A stretch of DNA of 64,000 bases from Mitragyna speciosa (taxonomy: Eukaryota; Streptophyta; Magnoliopsida; Gentianales; Rubiaceae): assembly GCA_024721245.1 (NCBI GenBank), contig CM045571.1:13879047-13943046 (forward strand), read 5' to 3'. The position numbers and the translations under genes are program-made. Of the stretch, positions 23,152 to 33,834 are shown piece by piece; positions within the stretch are counted from its first letter, which is position 1; each line of letters opens with the position of its first letter. Below the pieces are notes generated by a model. That model was not told the origin of the DNA, made no database searches, and saw only the letters and a program-made list of their open reading frames with translations.

Positions 23152-23829
23152 TGATACGGACAGAAGAATGGAATGTTGCCAAGACCCTTGATGAACTCCA
23201 AGCCAAACACCTTGAGTGTTCTCTAATGAAGATCATGAACTCCTAAGGGCCTAAACTAGATCAATGTGAGCTAGTTCAATATACTAGTCTAAGGCTTTAA
23301 GAATTTGATCAGACACGAAAGAAATCACTCTAAGAAAGTATTTAAGCCGCCACAAGCTTAGGCTTGATAAGACTAAGAGTAGTTCTAATCCAAGAACCAA
23401 GAAAACACTCTTAAAAGAGCATTACATAAATTCACAATAATTTTTTGAGGAAAATCTGATTATTTCATTGAATTATGAAGGCTTATAAATAGACTTACAA
23501 GAGAATTCTAGAACTTGAAATTTAAGACAACTACTAAAAACTAAATACTCAACTATTTGGAAAACTTAACTAAAACATCTTGTAACCAATTTGGAAACTT
23601 AAAATAAACTCTAGAAAATATTAAAAATTCGTCCAAAAATGTCTCCTTGGGCTGGACGCCTCCATCACACACTATTGGGCCTCTATCTTACAACTTTAAG
23701 AGCCCTCCAACTAACATTCTAACTCGAATCCCTACAAAATTCATCTCAACCTTGTATGCATCCCTTGGCTAGCCACCAAGCACATTCAAGCAAGCTTCCA
23801 AAAGTGTAGGTGCTCCTTTGATCCTATCA
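23152..23829 (-). mobile_element. GagN6 3' LTR
   Basis: A 678 bp LTR: on the minus strand it starts TGATAGGATC at 23829, just after a polypurine tract, and ends GTCCGTATCA at 23152. Landmarks shared with other gag LTRs: the 'cttggttcttggattagaac' segment in reverse complement (23385-23404), a 'tataagcc' type promoter zone (23490) and 'cgtccaaaaatg' (23633). The five bases before 23152 are ACTAA; the partner TSD was not found. Confidence 0.78.
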
Positions 23830-25110
23830 TTCCCTCCTTCCTCAAAAGGATTCATCCTCGAATTACATACACATGTATACAACAACATAAGTGATACTAG
23901 GAGTGATAAACAAATAAACATATTCACCTTGAACACTTAGTACACAAACTTGCTCAAAAAAAATTATTTATCCCCATGCATGCATCAACAAATCAAGCCA
24001 ATGTTCAACATTTCCTAAGAATGCAACAATGTAAAGCTCACACACACGCAAGAATGTTGCAAGGACAGATTCATGTTAAGAATAATAAACTCATTTTGAT
24101 GAGTCTCATCTTTACAAACACAAACAAAAATTAGCAAACATGGACTCGAAAGTAAACTCCAATGTCTAGCAACAAGATGAAACGATTCAAGAGGAATATC
24201 TTGAACAAGTGCATGATGACTAACTAAAACTACTTAACACATGAATTCTTACATAAAACTCGTATGGACTCATGCATATTTCAACACTAGTAGACAAAAA
24301 CTCAATGTTCTTCAAAGATGAAACTAGATAAAGCTCAAAAACACAACTTAAAGATGCAAGGATAGATTGAAGTCTAAGTATAGATGAGTATTATCCCTAA
24401 ACACATGCAAAAGAATGAACACATATGACTGTTATCACTGATTTCTAGAAAAAAAATTCTTAGGAATATCAAATGAAGAAACAATAGCAAGATGAAAACC
24501 TAGAGCTCGTGAATAGAAAGTAAGCTTACCAAAGGGATTACGCAAAGTAAGAACATAATTATGACTAAAAGCTAAAACAGCATAATGACTTAGATGATGA
24601 AATATAGACTCAAGATCCTGAAGATTACTAAGATGTGTAGGACAGCATGCATAAACAAACACAAAAATCCTAGTACAAGTATCATGACATAAGAAATCAC
24701 ACAAAACAAACTGAAACTCATTGAAAACATGATAATCTAACATGTTGTAACCTTTAACAAAAATTGAACAATGTAAAGCTAAACATGCTAAATGTAGAAC
24801 ACTAGAATGTAGTGGATAGAATGCAATCACAAACATGTAAACCCTATTATGGAATAATAATTTACAAAAGAAACACTAAAAATTGTGTAGAACATGATGA
24901 TGAAATACAAGAAAACTCTTGAGATAGGTCATACCATGTGAAGTTAAACAGACTAGATGCAAGACATAATCTCCTAGTCTAACAAAATAAACATGTACAA
25001 TAGCACTATGGTGTAAATTAAAACACTAAAATATGAAAATTTATTCCACAAATCAATTGAATCTTGCAAATCCAATGTAGCGTTTGGACTTTGCATCAAA
25101 TCTGATACGT
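23830..25110 (-). other. GagN6 internal pol-replacement region
   Basis: Minus-strand internal sequence adjoining the 3' LTR, with the polypurine tract and 'attcgaggatgaatccttttgagg' at 23832-23867. It is the counterpart of 21224-22251 in GagN5. It carries a 133-codon open frame (24435-24836) rich in Cys, Phe and His, with CHDTCTRIFVFVYACCP facing CHDSCVKVCIVVCVICP in GagN5. This could be a fast-evolving protein or chance. Gag and protease of this copy are missing beyond 25110. Confidence 0.55.
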
Positions 25111-25133
25111 TCTGAGTAGCTCCAAATGTATCA

Positions 25134-26019
25134 TTCAAGCCTCAATGGGGTTGATCGTTCATCTATGCTACTTTTGAGGAGTTCAAGGGCCTAAGGCATG
25201 ACAAAAATGACCAACTTAGCATCCACTCAAGAGGCAAAAGATTGGAGCCTCGTGAAACGGTTGGATGAAGCAAGGCACGAAGAAAATAGCACAAAAAAAG
25301 GGTTCTAACCAAGGCCATCCCATGGTCTTCATCAGAAAGTTGGGACGCATTTTCATGTCATGTTTTACTTTGTTTACAAAGTTGTAATCTTTATGCTAGT
25401 TATTTAATTGTGATAGGTTACAACTAGTGATAGGTTTTTAGTAAGTTTTCTAGAATATTCTTCATGAGCCTATAAAAGGGTATTCCTCATATTATTTTAA
25501 GAACATGTTATGATGAATTAATAAAAATTGTGAGTTTTCTCTCTTTGAGAGTTTTCTTTAGTTCTTGGATTGGAACTAGTTCCTGGTCTTATTGGAGTGA
25601 TTCCATGGCGACCAAAACCTACGCTTAGAGTTTCTTCCACTTGATTTGATTCATTCGTTTGGGTTTGTCAATTAAGGGTCTATTTCACGAGTTGGTTAGG
25701 GGTCTATTCCACAGGTTGGTTAGGTGTCTCTTCCACGGGTTGGTTAGGGGTCTAACTTGCGACGCAAAAAGGAGAATTTTAACAGTCTTGGTTGAATCTT
25801 CAAAACAACCCATTTCGAGTTGTTCTTGGAGTCTTTGACAAGTTATGAAGGGTTCAAGAAGATCGAGTGGTTATCACAACTCAAGTTGTTCTTGGGGTCT
25901 TCGACAAGTTACGAAGGAGTCAAAAAGATTGGGTTATTTTTTTGTGGATTTCTTTTCAAGACGGTCCTTTGGGGAAGATATTCTTGTGATATATGAGAGG
26001 GAAACCCCTGATCGTATCA
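25134..26019 (+). mobile_element. LTR copy 1 of an LTR-leader-LTR structure
   Basis: 886 bp, starting at 'ttcaagcctcaatgg' and ending GATCGTATCA, followed by a primer site. It is nearly the same as 26584-27466. Its left edge lacks a TG start and is at the same internal point as copy 2, suggesting both derive from an already truncated LTR. Includes 'cctataaaaggg' (25472), a plausible TATA box. Confidence 0.75.
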
Positions 26020-26021
26020 AA

Positions 26022-26033
26022 TGGTATCAGAGC
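26022..26033 (+). promoter_or_regulatory. Primer binding site (initiator tRNA-Met)
   Basis: TGGTATCAGAGC, complementary to initiator tRNA-Met, two bases after LTR copy 1. Confidence 0.88.
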
Positions 26034-26583
26034 TTTTGGGATCTTGAAAGAGAAATCAGGTTTTTGTGTCAACCCGTTTGGGTATATCCTTTATTTTTGT
26101 TGTCAATTTACTTGGATATATGTTTTTAATTTTTGTTTCGTTGTTCTTGGTTTAAGATCTGACTTTTCTTGAATCAAAGTTGTGATCTTTTGTTGTTGAT
26201 TTAAAAAAAAAATCGCACTGTTCGCGCACTGTAAGCGTATTGTTCATCGCTAGAATTACTCTTCATGATGTCACTGTTCATCACTGGAAATTACTGTTCT
26301 ATGACTGGAATTTCTATTTGCACGGAGTTACTATTTTAAAGTGGAGTCACTGTTGCACATAGGTTACTGTTTGCAGCGAACACTGTTCACTGCATACTGT
26401 TCATGCCAGGTTTACTGTTCACGACAGGAGTTACTGTTCATCCCATTTTTCCAAAATTTATTTTTCTTTCAATGTTTTTTCTTTGTTTTTTGAGAGTTGA
26501 TCTTTTGTATCGTGTGAGTTGTTTGTTTGTGAAAAAAAGAGTGATGTTAGAATTAGGAAAAAATCTGAGTTTTTCTCTCTTCG
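26034..26583 (+). other. Leader between two direct LTRs
   Basis: About 550 bases with many 'actgttca' repeats (26217-26430), as in the other gag-element leaders. No gag follows; it runs straight into LTR copy 2. Confidence 0.65.
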
Positions 26584-27466
26584 TTCAAGCCTCAATGGGG
26601 TTGATCATTCTTCTATGCTATTTTGAGGAGTTCAAGGGCCTAGGGCTTGAGAAAAATGACCAACTTAGTATCCACTCAAGAGACAAAGATTGGAGTCTTG
26701 TGAAACAATTGGATGAAGCAAGGCATGAAGAAAATAGCACAAAAAAAGGGTTCTAACCAAGGTCGTCCCACGGACCTTCATCAGAAAGTTGGGATGCATT
26801 TTCATGTCATGTTTTACTTTATTTACAAAGTTATAATCTTTATGCTAGTTATTTAATTGTGATAGGTTACAACTAGTGATAGGTTTTAAGTAAGTTTTCT
26901 AGAATATTCTTCATGAGCCTATAAAAGGGTATTTCTTGTATTATTTTAAGAACATATTATGATGAATCAATAAAAATTATGAGTTTTTTCTCTTTGAGAG
27001 TTTTCTTTAGTTCTTGGATTGGAACTAATTCCTGGTCTTATTGGAGTGATTCCATGGCAACCAAAACCTACGCTTAGAGTTTCTTCCACTTGATTTGATT
27101 CATTCTTTTAGGTTTGTCAATTAGGGGTCTATTCTGCAAGTTGTTAGGGGTCTATTCCACAGGTTGGTTAGGTGTCTATTCCATGGGTTGGTTAGGGGAT
27201 CTAACTTGCAATGCAAAAGGAGGATTTCAATGATCTTGGTTGAATCTTCGAAGTAACCCTATTTGAGTTGTTCTTGGGGTCTTCGACAAGTTACAACGGG
27301 TCAAGAAGATTGAGTGGCTATCACAACTCAAGTTGTTCTTGGAGTCTTAGACAAGTTACGAAGGGGTCAAGAAGATTGGGTTGTTTTTGTGTGGATTTCT
27401 TTTCAAGATTTTCCTTTGGGGAAGATATTTCTGTGATATACGAGAGGGCGACCCCCGATCGTATCA
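26584..27466 (+). mobile_element. LTR copy 2 of an LTR-leader-LTR structure
   Basis: 883 bp direct repeat of 25134-26019 with scattered substitutions and small indels, ending GATCGTATCA. A primer site does not follow; instead 'aaatccttcccc' leads into minus-strand gag sequence. Confidence 0.75.
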
Positions 27467-27474
27467 AAATCCTT

Positions 27475-28504
27475 CCCCACGGGTTAGTCTTCTTTGCTTC
27501 TTCAAGGATGCTCAACACCTAAATAGCTTGCATATGGTGTTTTTCCTTGAAAATCAACATGCAAAATCACTACAAAAACACTAGGAAAAGAATGGTTATG
27601 TGAGTTAGCAAAGTACACTTCTTCTTTAGGAGTACATGGACATAAGAGAATTAGGCATAACTAGCAACACACTCCTAGTTTTGTTCCTTTCTCTTTCTTT
27701 GTCCAGAAATCACGTTTTCATCACTTTTGCTATTCTCACTTGTGCTTTGCATGATTTTCCTCTCATTCTCTTTCTCAGCCTTATTACCTTTCAAAACAAT
27801 CAACTTACCTTGGCCATCAACCCTTTGAGTGCTCGATACTTTGAAATCTTTGGCAAGGTCTAACTTGATCAGTATGAGCTTCAATTAGGTGATAAAGGAT
27901 TGAGAGAATTTTTCTTACCCTTCCAAATGAATGAATACTTGTTGAGATGCCCATCATGATGCACTTGTCGATCAAATTGCCAATGGTGACCTAGAAATAG
28001 GTGACATGCTTGCATAGGTACTATGTCTGCACAAAACTTCATCCTTGTACTTACCAATGAAGAATGGAAAAAGTACTTGCTTGGTAACTTTCATATCCTC
28101 AAGTGTCCGCAAGCCAATGTAACTTGTATGGTTTCGGATGCTCCATTGTTTCCAAGCCAAGTTTATCTACAAATAAGATAGAAGCAACATTAGTACAACT
28201 CCCACTATCAATAATCAAATTACATACCTTATTCTTAATAGTACAACGAGTGTGAAAAAGATTTTCCCTTTGATTGTGCTCGTCATCTTCCTCGTGGTTG
28301 TACACTCAAAGCACGTCTTGTGATCAAAGTTTCTCCATGGTCAACATCATAGTTTCCTTTGGATTCACTACTTCTTTCCAAAAGTGGCATCTCCTCATCA
28401 TCACTAGAAGTAATGCTAGCCACATCCACATTATCCATTATGATCATAGCTCGTCTATTCGGGCAATTTGCAGCAATATGGCCAAAATCCTTGGCATCTA
28501 AAAC
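27475..28504 (-). pseudogene. GagN1 zinc knuckle and protease (distal half)
   Basis: Minus-strand gag-protease remnant, second half of GagN1; the first half lies at 32482-33461 on the other side of GagN2. It opens within the zinc knuckle (RCQGFGHIAANCP, with one extra base), then SSDDEEMPLLERSSE, then the protease: FHTRCTIKNKVCNLIIDSG with the catalytic DSG intact, NVASILFVDKLGL, and after frameshifts LGHHWQFDRQV. A lysine/serine-rich linker (27675-27884) follows. RT and integrase motifs are absent. Broken by stops and frameshifts. Confidence 0.78.
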
Positions 28505-29282
28505 TGATACAAGCCAAGTGATGAAAGTTCAAGTAGATGGGGGCATTCGAGTCATTCCTAGTGCATCACCAATGCATAGGGCCTTAATCACCCAAAATGG
28601 AGGCTTAGAGGCGTCAAGGATGGTCAAAAGGAGCCAGAGGAAGAGGCCATCCAAGGCTAAAACAAGTACACTTGCAAAAGTTCAGAAGAAAACGCGTAGA
28701 AAAGGCCATTAGAAAATTTCTAATAAAGGCCTGCGGGCAAGGCAGTACCATGGCCTTCCCCACAGTCTCTGTCAGAAACTTTGCCAAAGACGAGATGATG
28801 TTCTGATGAAGGCCGCACATAAGGTTGTCCTGCGGCCTACCCCGCGGCCTTAGTCCGCAACTTTACGATTTTATTTGTTTTCTGCGTTTTTACTTAGTTT
28901 TTAACGTGTAATAAACTAGTTACTTTTTATATTGGTTATTTAGGGTGTTTTTGCCAATATAAGGCTAATTATTATTATTTTTTAGACAAATTATTAAAGT
29001 TGAATAAAATTACAACGGTTTTTCCTCTTTGATTCTCTTTGTGAGACTTGTGAGTTCCACGAGTGATTCATGAATTCCTTTGATATCCTTAAGTTCTAAC
29101 CAACGTGTGGGGTTAGGGATTGGGATTCTCTTCAATCTAGTTTCAATTCTCAAGTAGAATTGGGGTTAGGTTGTCCGTTGATACACAAGAATGATCTTTG
29201 GGAAGGATTGCCCTGTGGTTGGCGTTCTTCATAGAGGTTCCTGTTAGTAGATTAACGTGGGGTTTCGAAGCGGATCACATCA
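28505..29282 (+). mobile_element. GagN2 5' LTR
   Basis: 778 bp, TGATACAAGCC to ATCACATCA. Direct repeat partner at 31712-32476, differing at roughly one position in twelve by eye. A left TSD, AAAAC, is at 28500-28504. Contains a CpG-rich patch (28730-28860) and 'ccaatataaggc' (28953), a candidate TATA region. Confidence 0.88.
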
Positions 29283-29284
29283 AT

Positions 29285-29296
29285 TGGTATTAGAGC
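29285..29296 (+). promoter_or_regulatory. Primer binding site, one mismatch
   Basis: TGGTATTAGAGC, one C-to-T change from the initiator tRNA-Met complement, two bases after the 5' LTR of GagN2. Confidence 0.8.
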
Positions 29297-29946
29297 TTCT
29301 GGGTTCTTAGTATCAGGTGTATTCAATCCATCTCTTGAAATTCGATTCTTTGAGCTTGGATATATCTTTTTCTCTTTATTTTTGTCAAATTCCTACAGTA
29401 ATTCTTGTGTTAGCCTATTGTTTTTGAGCAATTTCATTCCTAGGGTTTTTCTATTGTTGTGGATTTTGTGCTTGTTGTTTTCGTGATTGGGGATTGTTGC
29501 TTTGCATAATTTCTAGTGTCTTAATCAATTTTCTTGTAATTTTCTGCTAGTTTTTGCAATTTATTGCAATTATTTCTGTGCCTCTTTAGTGTTATTCTTA
29601 CTTTAGGGGGTCCAAAAACCATAGAAGATTCGTGTCTTTTGTGCTTTTGTTGACTGGGTTATTCATTATTGGTGATTTGTTGACGATTCATTAATAAAAA
29701 TCGTCAAAAGTCTTATCCCATTGTTAAAAAAAAAAAATCGCGTCACTGTAGCTTCACTGTTCACTCGGTACTATTCATAGGCACTGTTCATCTAAGTTAC
29801 TGTTCGCCTGAAATTTTCTGTACAATTTCTTGTCTTGAGTTGTGAGTGTTAGTGTTGGGTAGTATTTCCTTCGTAGAAATTCCTACCTTAGTCGAATCTT
29901 TACCCTTTTTTTCCTTTAAATCCCTTGTATTTGTTCAAAATTTATC
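29297..29946 (+). other. GagN2 leader
   Basis: 650-base untranslated leader with 'cactgttca' repeats at 29750-29810 as in the sister leaders. No conserved short ORF seen. Confidence 0.6.
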
Positions 29947-31711
29947 ATGTCTAATGAAGGAGAATCTAAGGCATTTGACCTTAGAGATTTTGCTGAGACC
30001 ATGAATGCTAGCATCCAGGGTATGAGGCAGATTATGGAAGCTATGTGTGAGCGACTAGAAAGGCGAGGCCATTCCCATTCAAGATCAAGGAGTAGCCACA
30101 GAAGTCACAGGAGGAGATCACCGTTGGCTGAGCCTGAGGATTCTAATGATGAGATGGGGGCTGATAGGAGGCCTAGAAGAGAAGAGCAAGCTCGTGATGG
30201 CAACATTGGGAGCATTAAAATGAAGATTCCTAACTTCTAAGGTCGGAGTGAGCCAGAGCTCTACCTGGAGTGGGAGCGGAAGGTGGAGCACGTATTTGAT
30301 TGCCACCACTACTCCGAGGAGAAAAAGGTGAAACTAGTTGCTGTGGAGTTTTCAGACTATGCAAGTGTGTGGTGGGACCAGTTGGCTACCACTAGGAGAA
30401 GATGTGAAGAGCGACCTATTTGCACATGGGAAGAAATGAAGACAATCATGCAGAGGAGATTTGTACCTGGCCACTACTACAGAGAGCTGCACCAAAGGCT
30501 ACAGTTCATGTCACAAGGTGGTTGTATAGTGGATGATTACAATAAAGATATGGAGTTAGCAATGATTCGTGCTAATGTGGCGGAGGACCGGGAAGTGACA
30601 ATGGTGAGATTTTTAGCTGGGTTGAACCAAGACATCCGAGAGAAAGTGGAGTTGCAATCCTATGTCGATTTCGATGACCTAGTTCAAAAGGCTGAGACAG
30701 TGGAGAAGCAGCTCAAGGCTAGGAGGAGAGATAGTATAGGCTCTTTCTATGGGAGGTCAAGATAGCAGGATAGACCGTCCATGGGATGAAAGAATCGAGG
30801 TGACATGAGGCCAAGAGATGTTGTCAGGCCAAAGGAGGGCATGGGTGACGGCAAAAGGCAGATAAAGGCACCTATGAGGACGCGCGACATCTAGTGCTTC
30901 AATTGCCAGGGACGTGGTCACGTGGCATCCCAATGTCCTAACACTAGAACCATGATCATGTTGGATGGAGGAGATATAGAAAGTGCTTCTTCAGATGATG
31001 AGAAGATGCCACCGTTAGAGGGAGGAAGTGATAGTGAAGGTCCTATTAGCTGCGAACCTGACAAGGGAGAGCTTCTTTTCACAAGGAAAATTTCGGATGA
31101 GCACTCTGAGGAAGCTAGACCTGATTTGTAGAAAGAATCAATCTTCCACACTCGGTATTTCATTGGGGACAAAGTATGTGGCATTGCCGTTGACTCTGGT
31201 AGTTGCACTAACCTTGTGAATTCATTATTGGTAAATGAGCTTGGTTTGAGAACAGTGAAGCATCCCAAGCCTTATAAACTGCAATGGGTGAGTGATAGTG
31301 CGAATTGAGGGTGACCAAGCAAGTCAAGGTTGAGTTCACCATTGGAGCCTACAAAGATAAAGTTATATGTGACGTGGCATCGATGGTAGCGTGTCATTTG
31401 TTGTTGGGTCGTCCGTGGCAATTTGATCGCAAGGTGATGTATGATGGGTTCCGTAATCAGTACTTGTTCACTTGGCATAGGAAGGACATCACGCTTGTGC
31501 CATTAACACCATTAGAGGCTCATAGTGACTATGTGAAGCTGTCCAAGGAGCTTGAAGTTGCGAAGGGAAAGAAGAAGATGATAAAAGCACTTTTCACTAA
31601 TTCTCATTTTTCTCTTCCACATATTTCTTCTGTGCAGGTACATGATGTTCCCTTAGTTGGAGTCATGAAGAAGCAAGATTCGAGGACGAATCTTCTTGAA
31701 GAGGAAGGGAA
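29947..31711 (+). pseudogene. GagN2 gag-protease
   Basis: Gag and protease of a non-autonomous gypsy element. ATG at 29947; N-terminus MSNEGESKAFDLRDFAETMN, an Arg/Ser/His-rich run (RRGHSHSRSRSSHRSHRR), then Gag blocks PELYLEWERKVEHVFDC, DYASVWWDQLATTRRR, VRFLAGLNQDIREKVELQ. A zinc knuckle CFNCQGRGHVASQC (CCHC intact) lies at 30897-30938, and a protease with catalytic DSG (VCGIAVDSGSCTNL) near 31170-31210. One frame carries all of it to about 31300 but is broken by in-frame stops at 30238 (TAA), 30763 (TAG), 30892 (TAG) and 31129 (TAG). A frame change follows before VTKQVKVEFTIGAYKDKV and LLLGRPWQFDRK. There is no RT; the frame goes on through DSRTNLLEEE and the polypurine tract into the 3' LTR, ending at 32003. 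Confidence 0.85.
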
Positions 31712-32476
31712 TGATACGAACCAAGTGACGAAAGTTCAAGCAAATAGGGGCATTCGGGTCATCCCTAGTGCATCACCAATGCATAGGGCCTTAATCACCC
31801 AAAATGGAGACTTAGAGGCGTCAAGGATGGTCAAAAGAAGACAGAGGAAGAGCCATCCAAGGTTGGGACAAGTACACTTGCAAAAGTTCAGAAGAAGACG
31901 CGTAGGAAAGGCTATTAGAAAGTTTCTGATGAAGGCAGCGGGCAAGGCCAGGCCACGGCCTTCCCCAAGGCCTCTGTCAGAAACTTTGCCAAAGATGAGA
32001 TGAAGTTCTGATGAAGGCCGCACAGAAGGTTGTCCCGCGGCCTACCGCCGCAACTTTACGATTTTATTTATTTTTTGCGATTTTACTTAGTTTTTAACAT
32101 GTAATAGACTAGTTATTTTTTATATTGGTTATTTAGGGTGTTTTTGCCTATATAAGGCTAATTATTATTATTTTTTAGACAGATTATTGAAGTTGAATAA
32201 AACTACGAGGGTTTTTTCCTCTCTGATTCTCTTTGTGAGACTTGTGAGTTCCATGAGTGATTCGTGAATTCCTTTGATATCCTTGAGTTCTAACCAACGT
32301 GTGGGGTTAGTATTTGGGATCCTCTTCAAACAAGTTTCAATTCTCAGGTAGAATTGGGGTTAGGTTATCCGTTGATACATAAGAATGATCTTTAGGAAGG
32401 ATTGTCCTGTGATTGGTGCTCTTCACAGAGGTTCCTGTTAGGAGATTAACGTGAGATCTTGGAGTGAATCGCATAA
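31712..32476 (+). mobile_element. GagN2 3' LTR, TSD AAAAC
   Basis: TGATACGAACC to GAATCGCATAA (the expected CATCA end reads CATAA). It follows a purine-rich tract ending 'gaagaggaagggaa'. The right TSD AAAAC is at 32477-32481. The protease frame continues 97 codons into this LTR, ending with an Arg-rich tail. Confidence 0.87.
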
Positions 32477-32481
32477 AAAAC

Positions 32482-33461
32482 ACTTCACATCCCTTAGGCG
32501 TGTAGAACTTTCACCTTTGGGATTCGATTGAGGCTTGTTAGAAGATGAATTGCCCTTATTCCTCACGGTCTCTTTTGCAACTTGAGAGGTTCGCAACTCC
32601 CTCCTTTCACTTGGCTTATTTTCACGGCATTGAGTTTGGTTGGATGAGCTTGAGAAACCTCCAACTTTGCGTGCTTTCAATTGCCTTTCAATTACCTTTC
32701 AACCTTGATGGCCATGTCCACCAAGTCGTTGATCTCCAAGTAGTGGTGTAATTCCACTTCTTCAGCAATTTCAAAGTTCAAACCTGCCATGAACCTAGCT
32801 ATTAGGGCCTCTCCATCCTCTTTGATATCAGCTCAGATCATAAGCATCTCCGTCTCTTTAAAATATTCATCCACCGTCATTGATCCTTGCTTCAAAGCTT
32901 GTAGTCATCTATGGAGGTCTCGTGTATAGTAGTCTGGTACAAATCTCTCTTTCATGATTGATTTCATCTCCCTCCATGTTCTTATGGGTTCATCATCACA
33001 TCTTCTGCTATCTTTGACAAGTTGGTCCTACCAAACACTAGCATAGTCAGTGAATTCAGTGGTGGCCAATTGTACTTTCTTTTCTTCTGAATAATTGTGG
33101 CAGTTGAAAACATGTTCCACTTTGCATTCCCATTCAAGTATGCCTCGGGGTCAAGTCTCCCTTGGAATGGAGGTATCTTCATTTTGATACTTCCAAGATT
33201 GCTATCTTGTTGGTTGTGCACCCTTCTTCCTTTGCATGAGATAATCTCCTCATAATCCAAATCATAATCCTCTTCAATGGTCGGATTATTGGACACTTTT
33301 GCTTTCCCCTTCACGGCTGATTCTACATCATCCATGCGTGTATGAATCCTCCTAAAATCCTCTTGCATGGCTTTCAACAAGAACTCAATGTCCTTAAGCT
33401 TTTGATCACTTTGTTTGGCCATGACTACAATAAAATTCCTGCAAAAACAAGTTAGTAACAA
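32482..33461 (-). pseudogene. gag: GagN1 gag (proximal half)
   Basis: N-terminal and central Gag of GagN1. The natural start is probably the Met at 33422-33420 (MAKQSDQKLKDIEFLLKAM, a predicted helical region), rather than the upstream ATG at 33461. Then comes an acidic segment, KMKIPPFQGRLDPEAYL, and after a frameshift the blocks around 32960-32700 equivalent to 'WWDQL' and 'GLNxE'. It ends with RLRDVKCF at the zinc knuckle, where GagN2 interrupts it; the knuckle resumes at 28504. The TSD AAAAC of GagN2 lies exactly at this break. Confidence 0.8.
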
Positions 33462-33834
33462 TAAACAAATAAAAGGAAATTGCCTTACTTCTCTCCCTTA
33501 GTGTATGCACTTGTTCCCTCATATATCACTCAAGTTTTTTGGCTTTTTCCCTCTTGTCATTGACAATCGACATGGCTGGTCCTGTGTCAAAAAATGCAAT
33601 CAAAGGGATTGGTTTGTCATATTTGGTAGGAAGGATATGGACAAGCATTTGAGAACATGTTTGTGCTGGTTCATGGGCTTTGTATTGGAGGAATAATTTA
33701 GCTTCAAGAACTTAAGCTTACCAATTACAAAGTTAAGAACTGGCCTTGTTTTTGCCTTTTTTCCCTTGACGGCTACTTGTTTAGGCACTCTATTCTTTGT
33801 AATGACTTACTTAAATTTAGAGCAAACTATCTTT
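33462..33834 (-). other. GagN1 leader and unassigned segment
   Basis: 33462-33575 matches the leader of GagN3 in the same orientation (33490-33550 against 59180-59240). 33583-33834 is different: it encodes a 62-codon basic frame on minus (33600-33788, MPKQVAVKGKKAKTRPVLNF...). I do not recognise it; it may belong to the leader of the pararetrovirus fragment that starts beyond it. Confidence 0.4.

Noticed and set aside
27675..27884. Possible separate Lys-rich host gene
   Set aside because: It sits in line with the GagN1 protease remnant and has the make-up of the linker found after protease in sister copies.
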